Assembly (NCBI GenBank): GCA_022606425.2 | Contig: JAHDVF020000141.1 | Coordinates: 1-64,000 of the forward strand | DNA: 64,000 bases | Origin: Lepidostoma basale | Taxonomy: Eukaryota > Arthropoda > Insecta > Trichoptera > Lepidostomatidae | Reading direction: 5' to 3' | Shown: piece after piece, positions 53,407 through 64,000 of the stretch | How positions within the stretch are numbered: the first letter of the stretch is position 1 | How the letters are laid out: each line of letters opens with the position of its first letter | Notes under the pieces: generated by a model | What the model was told of the DNA's origin: nothing | The model's database searches: none | Seen by the model: only the letters and a program-made list of their open reading frames with translations | Translations under genes and position numbers: made by a program

Positions 53407-54311
53407 GATGTATAATATAGGAGGTGTTACTCACACGATTTCAAATATTAGGTATCTCTTAAAACGGACGGGTATTTACAACCGGCGTATTCACGTGGAA
53501 GAAAATGGAAGAGGCCTACGTCCAGCAGTGGAGGGAAGAATGCTGAAGGCTGAAGAAGAAGTGTTAAAACACTGGGAAGTATCGTTTATGACTTGGTTAC
53601 ATACATACACAGCTAGAAATACAAGATATGGTTTTATCGTCCGCAGGTAATATCTGTCTTCTGTTAATCGAGAATATAATCTTTAAATCGGACAAAAAGT
53701 GTGGCTGGCACAAAACAAGGCATGATAAGAAAAACGATTAAACACTTATAAAGATAATAAGTAAGAGGAAAAGTCCAATAATTATAAATGCACACTCGAG
53801 TATATACATTTTACCTACATAATGATGTATTATGATTGTCATATCAAATTTTAAAAATATTATCAAAAGAACGATGTACGACAGAATACAAGAAAAAGGA
53901 ATGTAATGCGGAAGAAGATATTATGAATAAAGTTATGAAAAGATCGCTGCGTTCGGAAATATGATGATGAAGTCAAAAGTGGTCATATTTTAAATCTACT
54001 GTCGCAACTTAACTTGTCTCTCTTGTACCCACGAATATATAAATAGCGAAAGTGAGTGTGTACTCTTTAGAGTGTGTGAGATATATGTATATTATTTTCA
54101 ATACGCGACAATGCGACATAGGATTGTATTGGTACCTTGTCTCAAATTTTCGATTAAACAATTTATTTTCAATCGATGCGTAAATGTGTAACAGAGGAAT
54201 ACCGGAAATCTTAACCCAATATTTATAAAAAATAAATTTATAGAGTTAATAAAGTTACTAGAAGCAATATGTACTAGCTATAAAGCGCTTGTAGGTTATG
54301 TTAAGGACGTC

Positions 54312-54632
54312 TCATTGGTGACTATTTTCAGAGGTACACATTATATATTTCAATACTGATTCCAATGCGTATGATATATTTGGGTCATGATCTAAGGGGA
54401 GAAAAATACCACCTCCTTCGACTGATATTAATGGGTAAAGTAGAGGGACGTCGGGGAGTTGGTACAAGGCAGTTGTCCTGGCTGAGGAATATAAAATATT
54501 AGACAGGAATGACCAGAGTCCAGAACCTGTTCCAAGTGGCGCAGGACAGAGATTTATTTGCTGCAGTGATTGCCAACAATTAACTTTTCCTTCACCGAAT
54601 AATAAGAAACACAGCTTATATCGTTCTCTCAA
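54312..54632 (+). mobile_element. LINE 3'-end remnant (RTE/BovB-like tail)
   Basis: The plus strand reads, with one break, YLGHDLRGEKYHLLRLILMG, KVEGRRGVGTRQLSWLRNIK and NLFQVAQDRDLFAAVIANN. This matches the 'GHv.R...Y.l..lilqGk..GkRg.Gr...sWl.nl..W' ending common in insect RTE-like elements. Confidence 0.72.
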
Positions 54633-55199
54633 AAGGTGTAAAACCTTCGAAGCATGCCGAGAAAAATAAACTCAAAAGTGAAAAAAAAACGGCGTTTTAA
54701 TAAATAAAAAAATCGTCAGATAAAATTGAAATTTTACAAAGAATATATTTGCGAGTACATAATAATTAACCTCTGACAGAATATTTCAAAATGATCTTAT
54801 CATATCAAATGTCATAATGAATCACTTTACTGATAAATTCATTATTTTTTGTTGGATAAATTATAAATGTGTATCCATTGACGGCCAACCTTTTTAACAA
54901 GCAGGGAAATGAGATTTCTCTCCGAGAGACCTTTTTTGATAATCAACGACCAATACATACGAATAACTAAGTGTAAAAAAGTTTTCACCATCTAAGGTTG
55001 TTACTATTATATGTACATACTACAAGTTTTCCAAACAAACGTCAATAATTGAAGCCTGGACATTACAAAGGTGCCGAGTGGTTTAAACATAAAGCAGAGA
55101 AAATAAGCAAAAACTGTTTTTGTTCCATATGTCATCAATCAAATCAAAACAGTATATTTACTCAGAAGACATTATAAACAGCAAAAATGTTTAAGGCAT

Positions 55200-55480
55200 A
55201 TATTGAGTACAGGTAAAATATTATATACGAGTACATTCAACATAATACCAAGAACACATTAGAGATGGTTCGACATTAGGAAGACAATATGCTTTCCTTG
55301 CAATATGCTTTAAGGTCGAGAGTATTTGTCCCCTGAACGTACTTTCACTAATATGAAAGACGTCGATCTCTGAGGAGATTGCGTTCAGCAGACTAATTGC
55401 TCTTCCCACCGGTGTCACCAGAGGCAGATTGTTTCTGGCGACCGGTAGGTAAAACGATCTGTGCTGGTGGCATCTTTAGG
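55200..55480 (-). mobile_element. Jockey-like LINE J 3' fragment
   Basis: Reverse complement of the end of 33345-34075. Blocks GACGTCGATCTCTGAGGAGA and CACCGGTGTCACCAGAGGCA are shared with 17745-17945. Confidence 0.65.
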
Positions 55481-55979
55481 GTGACGTTTGAACTACACTA
55501 TATTATTAAATCATTACGCACTTTTGCACAGTTATTGGCCTTTATGTTTTTAAGACCAATTGTCATCAAAATCTCATTTTTGAGTTTTTGTACACTCGAC
55601 ACCTTTGTAATGTCCAGCCTTCAATTCGCGTTCTTAATTTTGATTTGTGATGTGCTTTGATTAAAAAGCTTTTCACATGAATAAGGGTTTGAAAATAGCG
55701 AAATCATCGACAGAACATGTTTGTCAATATTATTTTCCTTGTCTAAACGTGTTTCACATAACTCTTCCAAACAATTTATCCTTTATTGCCACATATCACA
55801 CCAATGAGAATGGCGTTACAAATGCTGGAAAAACACACAATATGTTTTTTTTTAAATTTGTTATCAACTTATGACCAAACCGCGGACCGCAGTTTGGCCA
55901 CCGGTGATGTAATTGTAACCAGTTATTTTTGTATCCACTTATGTCAATCTCGCGATTCCGGAAAATATTTTTATCAGAT

Positions 55980-56085
55980 CTGATTGGACTTGGATCTTCT
56001 GGCTTACAGAGGTTCAGCTCTTGTTGCTATTCCTCTTACGTCTGATGGGAACATTGTTGGATAGGTGATTTGGCGGGTTGCTGGT
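55980..56085 (+). repeat. Dispersed repeat D, truncated
   Basis: GGACTTGGATCTTCTGGCTT, GAGGTTCAGCTCTTGTTGCT and CTCTTACGTCTGATGGGAAC match the family start; the right part is missing. Confidence 0.55.
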
Positions 56086-56519
56086 TTATCCGATGCCACA
56101 ATATACCTATTTGTGCCTGATTCGCAAAAAAACTTTGTAGTGAAAACTAATATATACCTACATTCTTTCTTGGGGATAATAGCATTTTTGGCGCTTCTTT
56201 CACTCGATTCTTAAGAGATTATTAAAGTGTCCATTTAACAAGGAAAGTATCACGTGAATGTATTGTAAACATAATATTAGGTTGGTATCTCCTCTCGGCC
56301 ACTACAGGCAACTCAACACGTCAGAGCAGTATAGTCCCTTAGCTTTTGGGCTAATGAATATGCCTGAAATGTTGCTGGCGGCATGGTATCGCAAATTTCA
56401 AAAAACTGTTGATGAATATAGAAGAAACAATTAATCATTGTTTACCTACTAAGAACCTTTATAACAAAAAAAAACACATGTGTAATGCTTTCCTATTTCA
56501 AATTATGGTTTATGATTTT

Positions 56520-56755
56520 CAACCATCATCTCCCTGAAGGAGTACACAGAAATAGTAGACAGCCACACTGTTATTTCCTGATAGTCTCTCGTTTCCTCAT
56601 CATTCATACATCGTGTCATGCACGCACGTCGATTTCTCCGACTACTCAATATTTCATTGATTTGATCCTACCACATTTTCCTCGGTTTTCCTCTATTATA
56701 AGTCCTTATCTATTCCGTTCATTAACATATACTTTTTTACCATTATTTATTTTTA
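56520..56755 (-). mobile_element. LINE family A 3' end abutting the duplication edge
   Basis: Shares CGTGTCATGCACGCACGTCG and TTGATTTGATCCTACCACATT with other minus copies. It ends right where similarity to 35415 onward begins. Confidence 0.62.
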
Positions 56756-57147
56756 TATTAATTACTATGCCTGTGTTGTGTGTTTTTAAGCATATAAATA
56801 AAATGGGTACATAGGAAAATACTTTTTAATTTATTAGAATTAAAAAAAAAACATATCAAAATATCTGGAACAACAATAAATAAATAATATTTAGTATATA
56901 ACATGGACGATTTTATAACTATAAGCACAATATACATTTAAAAATATGAATACAAAAATTATATGTGTGTTTAATAAATGCACTAATTAGGTCAGCTTCA
57001 AATAAAATATATCAACTAATTAAAATAATAATACTTGGAAAATATTTCCTCTGGTTCAATTGGAAGACTCTAAAAATATATATGTGCTAAACGTGAAAGA
57101 TAACATTGAAATTGTAACAAAACTTATTATTAGTTTTTTTATAAGGA

Positions 57148-57400
57148 TTAATTGTATCTCAATAGAGACGAAGATGTAAAATGTAAATTGTCGAGACGCT
57201 TACAGGACGTATGACCTGTCATTGGTTGGGTTAAGCGATCGCTTTATGTTAACAACATTTCCCCATTCCGCCCTTCTTACGACCACCACGTCTGACAAAT
57301 TTTTGGAAGATGTATATATGCTACAATGTTGAGGAACATTTCACATTTTTTTTTGTTCAATCTACACTAGCGCCATCCATTAAGATTAGGTTATTATTAG
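57148..57400. mobile_element. MITE E copy downstream of copy 2
   Basis: Left end ATTGTATCTCAATAGAGACG as at 32311. The interior is inverted relative to that copy (CGCCCTTCTTACGACCACCA). Absent from the equivalent place near copy 1, so it inserted after the duplication. Confidence 0.68.
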
Positions 57401-57584
57401 TAATAAAATGACAGGTCAAAATATTACCAGTTCTATAAATTGGTAGATCCCAAATTTGGAATAAACTTTTTCCAATATTTTAGAAAAATCTTAAGTTGTT
57501 ATCTCGATTAACAACAAAACGTTTTAAAACTTTAAATTAGGCAATTTAATTAGAATATAGGAATTTCACTACTAAGCATTTTGA

Positions 57585-60500
57585 TCAAATTGAAGTTTGT
57601 GGTGTTGGATTTTCTATTTTTTCCATAAATCCTGATGTAGCGGATAGTAGGACGGTGTCGCCAGTTTTAAATATGTTGGTGGCGTCTTGTGCGCCCACGA
57701 TGCACGGCAGCCCGTACTCGCGGGCCACCACAGCTCCTGCAATAGTCACAGTGGTCGAGGAATATCAGTACTCGATTAATAAGGAAGGAAACTTCAACCT
57801 AGTAAGGTATCACAAAAAATAAATAAAGAACAACTATTTGAAATCAAAACGCTCTCTTGGCGAGCTCATTTCAAATAATAAAAAACTAAATTTTATACTA
57901 GTTATGTACAATGCCATAATCAGGTTAAAGTTCGAAGAACTTTTAATGAAAATTATTTCATGTTTAATTGTAATTATTCAAAATAGGTAAATAAAAAGTA
58001 TTAAAATACAACAATAATAAAATAAAATGAAGTTTCTCTCGTGTCGTTGGCACAGAATGAAGACTTACCGTGTGAAATGAGTCCACCCAACTCTGTGACA
58101 ACTCCGGTCAGAAGGGGGAAGTACGGAGACCAGCCGATATCCGTGCTGTGAGTGATTAATATGTCTCCATGTTGAAGCTGCTCAATCTGTGATGAAGAAA
58201 AAACATTATATTAGCTTTACTTGTCCAAGTTTAGAGATTGAACAACCACAGTGACATTATACAACCCAGTTTGACACCTTTTGTGATATCAAACCAAGGA
58301 GTGAAAGCCCCGTTTACTCTGTGATTCCTTCAAAAAGGGAAGCAACCTCTATCATCAGCTTTGTGTTTACTCCATACCCAGCCAAAATCTTCCCTCTACC
58401 GGCTCGACCTTACGCTTTTTGCAGATCTATAAATGTGTAGAAAAGTTTTCGATCTTTTGCCAAAAACTTATCTGTTATGCCTATGAAGCCTATGAAAAAT
58501 AAAATAATGTTATAATCTTAACTTTTAAAATTAGCTCATTGATTAATGAAATGAAATAAAATTTCATTTGTCACAATGAGACTATTTTTTTATCTAGAAT
58601 TTTTATTGATCAAAACACTGTTTTCTCCACTTACATAAGTATACATACCTACCTATTTCAAAATGTTTCGAAGGCAGTTTTCAATCAGTGATAAAACAGT
58701 ATAAACTAATAAAACATATTTTGAAGAAGAAAAAAATACCAAATACAATAGATTGATATACTATAAACGGAAAATTGATTAAGATTTATTTTGAAAGTTT
58801 TTTACTAACATTTTTTTTAGACAAAAACAAAAAAAAGGTTTTAAGGGTGTAATGATTATGAAGTCATGTAGCCTAACCTCTGAAATATTTTTAATAACGC
58901 AGGCCCTGGCGACCACCTCTCCCGAGAAGACAGGGGTTCCGACAACCTTGATGTCCGTGCGTGCTCCTACAATCTTATTGGGATCTTCGGTCTGCAGTGG
59001 CTGAGGGAAACTCCAAACCAATTCAGGAAATTCTAGCTTGTCCCAGCGAGGGAAGTGGCGCCGCCGTAGAATTGCTCTAAAAAAACACACTTGAAAAGTA
59101 CACCTTAACATACTGTGAAATACTGGTACACCAGTGGAATTTTCCCAGGCAATAAATAATAATAAAAAAAAACATGTTTTTTACTTGGTTAAATAGTATT
59201 AAACTTTTATATTACCCATTTGATACTTCTAGTGTCAAGACAACTATTTCTGTTCAGTATTAATATTATTATACATTTGACATATTCACCAGATAGTGTT
59301 CCGTATCATAGAAGTTAATTGTTACATGTTAACAATAAGTCAATATTAAAATAAAATAAGATTAAACAAACAAAAAAAATTATGGTTATATTGAGAATGA
59401 TACAATTTACATAATATGTATTTGTGTGGAAAGAAGAACAGTTAAAATAAATTAAACAACATTATAATTTTGTGAATTTACTTTTAGCATTATTTTATAA
59501 ATAAGATAATCAATAGCAAAAAGAAAAATGTTTTGGTGTAAAAAAACGTAAGTATTAAAGTGTTTTTAAAATATTTTTGACAGAAGTTCATTAAAAAAAT
59601 TAATGTTGTTATTTGAAATTTAATGGTAGAAGTTCATTATAAATAATGCAATTAATTTTTTTGTTGTTGTAAAATTTTTTTTAAAATGCATATTTAGTTA
59701 AAATTCACTGATGTTTTTGTCTTCGACCGGTTTCGGCACCTCGCTGCCATCTTCTGGTGAAGAGCATTTCAAAAAGATTGTTTACAAATGTTATTTATTT
59801 TCATTATTTAGATATTCATTCAATTATCCAAAATTATCTGTTCAAAACATTTTATATATTTGCTAATACAGTAGAACTCCAATTATCCGAAATTCGATTA
59901 TCCGAATCACTTTCAGAATTTCAGAAAAAAAAATAAGTCAGAAACGTACTGTGATTCGCAAAATAATGATCTTTCTGCCTTAACAGCTTACTTTGACCGA
60001 GGTCTTCAGCAAGCAATGATTTAATTTACATCCAATGACAGTACATACAAGTACATACTGTACTAATGATTTTGTAACTACGTTTAACATGTAAAAGTGT
60101 TGCCTTTTCGTTTAATTAATTAAAAACTTGTTTTCTTTAAAAACATTTTTTATCTCCCATTATCAACTTTTTCAACATACATACAGTACATACACACAGT
60201 AATTAATTAAATTAGACCCTTTTATTGGAAAAACTCCAATTATCCAAATGTTTTATTATCCGAATGGGGTCCAGTCCCAATTAATTCGGATAATTGGAGT
60301 TCTACTGTAATTATCTTGTTTATAAAAGGATTTAACTCTAAAAAAATTACATAAATAATTTTAAATGTTACAATTAAAAAATAAAACACAGGTTAATTTA
60401 AAAATAAAATAAATAAGTGTAAACACAGAGTACTCACTTTGTAATGAATGCTGGATTCCGGGTGTTCAAATAACTCTCTAATTCTCCTCCCGTCAAGAAG

Positions 60501-63500
60501 AATATCAATTTTTCATCTGGCAGCATCCATTCCTTCACCATCTGTCTCCCCAATTGGCGATATGCCATTCGAATTTTGTGGACCACCAAGATAAGGGAGG
60601 ACTTTGTTTGTTCACGTCGTGCAACTGAATTTCGACATAGCGGTACCACGAACTTCAAAATTCGCCTGAAATTCAATAAATATTTTTCTTTCCTGAAGTC
60701 CATCTATATCAATTTCCTTGATATTACTGTGTCACTGAATTGTGCAAAGAGTGAGTTTATAATACATTTTATTTTCTATTTTCCTGTCATTTTGTAAAAT
60801 ATTCTTCCTTTCTTAATTGAGACAATTGTTTATTAAACATGTCTTCTGTTCGCATAATTCACATTACCCTTAGTAATGGACCTAGTTTTTGTGCCAAGGG
60901 TTATGATTAATACTAGATGTTCTAGAACGGTCACGGGAACAAGAAAACATTCTTCTTTATTTTGAATATTATCATTAATATAATATAAAAGTTTAATTCA
61001 TTGAACGGTGGTAACTTAACACTACAATAGCTGTATGGTAGCTTAGTATACATAAAATAATAATTGTTACAGTACTTGGTCATATCCTTCATGGGAGATG
61101 CAAGCTGCGCTATAATTTCATCTGCTGTTTTTGGAACAATACTTTCTTCTTTTTTAATAGGCACCTTAACTGTTGTCTGTAAAATCTTTAACAGCGGCAA
61201 TGGTTCAATGTCCCAAGTCTCCGTTGCAAGATCAAACTGAAAAGCATAAATGAATACATGACATAAGTTGCAAAATGTACATAGGGCCACCATCAACAAG
61301 TTGATATTGTATTTGCCTCTTTAAGACACCTGTGACCATGTTTACTCAAGAACATGGCTAGTGAGCGGAATATATCTGGGCAATTATCCTTAAGCCATTG
61401 TAAAGTTGCCTCAGGCTTTTGGCTGGAGAATTCCTCAGCTTTCCCAGAAGACTGGATGGCACGACCCAACTCCTTCAATGCTGTTGGTATTTCAGCAGAA
61501 ACAATATTTGTGCAAGAAGATAAAATTGTTGCAATATCCTGGTAATTCTCTGTTGTAAAATCTGCAATACACCTATCTTTGTTAATATGAAAAGGAATAT
61601 TGTTTGTAATGTCTGTTGAGATAATAAACAGATCTGATTTGGTGTGATTTGATAATGAATACAAATTTAAATCACGTTTGTAGATTTTTAAATCGCACAA
61701 AATTAATTCAAAATTACATAACTTAATCAGAGGTGTTGTACTCTAAGCAAATGTAAGTAATTCCGAATAAAAATATATAAAAAATTCGCTTGCCTTGACG
61801 TCCCTCCAAAATAATGGATAAGAATATAACTTGTGTGAAGACGCTGGAGGAGCTAGTTATGGCGTGGAAGATGCTACTGTCATACAGCCCTATCAGTTTT
61901 TTGGAGATTACGCTGTTCATTTCTAGGGCCCTGTTCAGGTGATTTAAGTCTATATTCACATTATTGGCGTGAACGGATGACTCCTCGGCTGCAGACTTAC
62001 TACCCCACAAGAACTGAAATATAACAATAATCAATCAACACCATGCACATTGGTGGATGACAGGTTTGTAATCGGTGACGGAAAATATTATTTGGTCAAA
62101 TCATGATTTTCTATATTGAAACTCTTGAATATAGTTTATACATTTTTATATATTTTTTTAAACATGGCTAGGTATGAATTTTAAGTTTAATTCTAGACTA
62201 AGGGGCATTACATACTTTACACATTTCCATGATAGTGAAGAACTGGCCGATTGTGCTTAAAGCCCCGTTTCGATGAAGTCCAATGGAGTGCATTTTATCA
62301 TCTACCACGACGTGTCCAAATACTGCCAAGTCAGAAATTTTCGCCCGAACTGATATGCTTTTTTCGTTCTTTTTTAATAGGGTCTGAAAATTAAACATAC
62401 TGCAATTATTTAAAGTTTAAACAAAATACTACATTCACTTGTTTTTTATTAATTTGGATAACATTGATTGCCACACTGAAGAAAACTGTGAAATTTACAA
62501 ATCTCTTGGTCAGAAAAAATAAGTATTTAATTAAAATTGTTTACATAATAGAGTGATAAAAAAAAGATTTGTTTATAAAATGAAACATATCTATTTATTC
62601 AAGCAAATTATTATAATTCCACTGCCTTCAAAGTACTCCCCGTCAAACACAATCCACTTTAGCCAATTTTTTTTCCAATCCTCTAATCAGTCGGAGAAAT
62701 ATTTTTCAAGGGTGGTCTTCAGTCTTTTTGGTTTGTTGAACAGTCAAAAGTCGTACTCTTGTACTTGTTAAAATAAGTTAAAGATTTCATAGAACTCACA
62801 AAGTTTAAATGAAAAATTAACTTTATTTTTTTATCACAGTACTTAGCGTTTTCATGTAAAGAAAAGGTTATCGTGTGCATTCTTCAATGCAACACAAATA
62901 GGAGAACAAAATGTAATGAATATTGAAATAACATCAAATTTGTGAATAAAATGTCTGTCTTTTAGGAATTTTATTATATTTGACTCGTAGGTGGAATGAC
63001 ATATTTCAAATGAAACATTTGATAATGTCTTCGAAGAGCAAACTATGTCATTCCATCTACGAGTAAAATGTAATAAAACTCCTAGAAGACAGACGTTTTC
63101 ATTCATATTAATTGTGAGAATGATCAAAATATCACTGAGGGCAAGAGTGACAAACAAAGAAGTGCTTAGACACGTGAGAATAGATTGTCAGCTGCTCACC
63201 TCAATAAAAAGAAGAATAACTACAAGCCTTGAAATATAATTTATCACAATTACTTTCCCCTCAATTAGTAACTATTAATTGAGGGGAAAATCGAGGGAAA
63301 AAGAGGCGTGGGACTCGGAAGAATGTCATGGATGGGAAATATCCGACAGGGAAGTAGATGCTGACCGCGGGCAGCCTCATAGACGCTTCTAGGGACAGAA
63401 GTAAAATGGAGCAATGGGTCTCAAATATCCAGCAATGGATACACAGCGAGAGAAGAATAGAAGAAGATAATTCAAAGCTTTACAGTCAACTGTTGGCCAC

Positions 63501-63822
63501 ACAGACAAATAATAAAACAGAGTTATTGAAGGAGTAGATTAATTTTATATTAAAAGCAATTTTTTATATAATATAACATAATAAAAACTATTGTAGATTG
63601 AAAATGCGCGATCAAGTAAATGACATTTTATATTTTACAACTGAAAAGCATATTTTGATAACACATACTCACATTAAAAACATTTAAGCCTATGTGGTAA
63701 TGGGTGCAACCCATGATCTTAAAGAAAAAATCAGATTTCATATGGGGGCCCAAAAGACCCATGGAATCATCGAGATATTTGGTTATGGTGAGTGAGAGCG
63801 GAGAAAAACTTCCTGGCAGCAC
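57585..63822 (-). CDS. RPH-like phosphotransferase, tandem copy 2 (C-terminal part; 5' part beyond window)
   Basis: Exons on the minus strand: 63822-63673, 62383-62216, 62013-61794, 61561-61317, 61236-61076, 60665-60438, 59076-58878, 58186-58069, 57736-57585. Their lengths (150, 168, 220, 245, 161, 228, 199, 118 nt) equal those of copy 1 exactly, except the last (152 against 146). All phases agree. The visible part is about 546 residues, covering the middle and His domains; ISHGAVVAREYGLPC with the catalytic His is intact. The protein ends IENPTPQTSI where copy 1 ends IVNPTQQS. Substitutions are spread through the middle domain (for example FLWGSKSAAEESSVHANN against FLWESKSAVEKSSVHTNK), while the exon before the last is unchanged at the protein level. 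There is no frameshift or stop, so it looks functional. The intron after exon 63822-63673 (read 5' to 3') holds a fold-back element and a LINE remnant. The donor after 61317 is GC where copy 1 has GT. Confidence 0.88.
59690..59770. ncRNA. Hammerhead-like RNA motif C (minus strand), decayed core
   Basis: On the minus strand: CAGAAGA (59756-59750), U (59749), hairpin GGCA/TGCC (59748-59735), GAAAC (59734-59730). The layout equals motifs A and B, but U4 of the core is A, which should inactivate it. The surrounding inverted-repeat half (ATATTTAGTTAAAATTCA) links it to the repeats at 46130-46270. Confidence 0.3.
59869..60307. mobile_element. 439-bp pogo/Tigger-like MITE in a copy 2 intron
   Basis: Perfect inverted repeats of about 23 bp begin CAGTAGAACTCCAATTATCC. 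TA duplications lie at 59867-59868 and 60308-60309. The equivalent intron of copy 1 lacks it. A decayed relative is at 13988-14345. Confidence 0.85.
62948..63108. repeat. Fold-back element of family F in a copy 2 intron
   Basis: The left arm CTGTCTTTTAGGAATTTTAT to GGTGGAATGACAT is mirrored by ATGTCATTCCATCTACGAG to ATAAAACTCCTAGAAGACAG; arms of about 50 bp around CATTTGATAATGTC. Confidence 0.75.
63290..63480 (+). mobile_element. LINE 3'-end remnant
   Basis: GGGAAAATCGAGGGAAAAAG reads GKIEGKRGVG, followed by GRMSWMGNIRQG-like text and a GAAGAATAGAAGAAGA tail: the end of an RTE-like ORF2, antisense to copy 2. Confidence 0.65.
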
Positions 63823-64000
63823 CTAAAAGAAAAATCCATCAGAGCTAAAGTTAAAGATACAAATTTTGTGACATTCATGATGATGTTGCTTATTGCATTG
63901 TAAATGATAAAAAAAAAAGTTTTTAATAATATATGTATTTACTTTTATTCCATTTAAATTTAAGTTTTGATCAGAAGATGGCGGCGAGATGCTGATTGTG

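Noticed and set aside
57585..63822. Copy 2 as a processed or dead pseudogene
   Set aside because: It keeps all introns, exon lengths, phases and the catalytic His; only one donor is GC, which can still splice.

Overview
The window is animal nuclear DNA, very probably from an insect. It is AT-rich and intron-dense, and it is crowded with decayed LINE 3' ends, tRNA-derived SINEs and small DNA transposons. The carbonic anhydrase here aligns with Drosophila CAH1 as I recall that protein, which supports an insect. I cannot fix the order; Lepidoptera or Hemiptera would fit, but this is a guess. No rRNA, functional tRNA, CRISPR array or prokaryotic operon is visible.

Four gene models hold up because every exon join given for them keeps reading phase, with one exception described below. 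(1) 3668-23454, + strand: a cytosolic alpha-carbonic anhydrase (CAH1 type). It lacks only its first short coding exon, and introns of 14.7 kb and 3.8 kb are filled with repeats. (2) 28996-35214, + strand: a 12-exon gene for a protein of about 467 residues with a lysine-rich stretch, a Pro-Glu repeat and cysteine-bearing flanks; I do not recognise the family. (3) 36007-51521, - strand: a gene of at least 23 exons for a protein of about 1,314 residues. It is the arthropod protein usually labelled 'putative phosphoenolpyruvate synthase', but its domain order is that of bacterial rifampicin phosphotransferase (RPH): N-terminal membrane anchor and extension, ATP-grasp domain, middle substrate domain, C-terminal swivelling His domain, then stop. 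(4) 57585-63822 and beyond, - strand: a second, tandem copy of gene 3, cut by the window end, with ten exons visible and almost identical exon lengths.

Genes 3 and 4 come from a direct tandem segmental duplication of about 21.3 kb. Its left edge can be placed in the 3' flank of gene 2 (about 35415 against about 56755). Gene 2 and gene 3 are convergent, about 0.8 kb apart.

Layout: 1-3667 repeats upstream of the carbonic anhydrase; 3668-23454 carbonic anhydrase; 23455-28995 its 3' flank, SINE and LINE remnants; 28996-35214 lysine-rich gene; 36007-51521 phosphotransferase copy 1; 51533-57584 promoter side, a 53-bp minisatellite and LINE relics; 57585-64000 phosphotransferase copy 2.

The main points for follow-up are the RPH-like architecture and its duplication, two GC-AG introns (one shared, one new in copy 2), hammerhead-like RNA motifs in dispersed repeats, a perfect 39-nt GC palindrome in an intronic tandem duplication, a nested hAT/MITE/SINE insertion with readable target duplications, and an over-represented short motif, ATACGAGTA.
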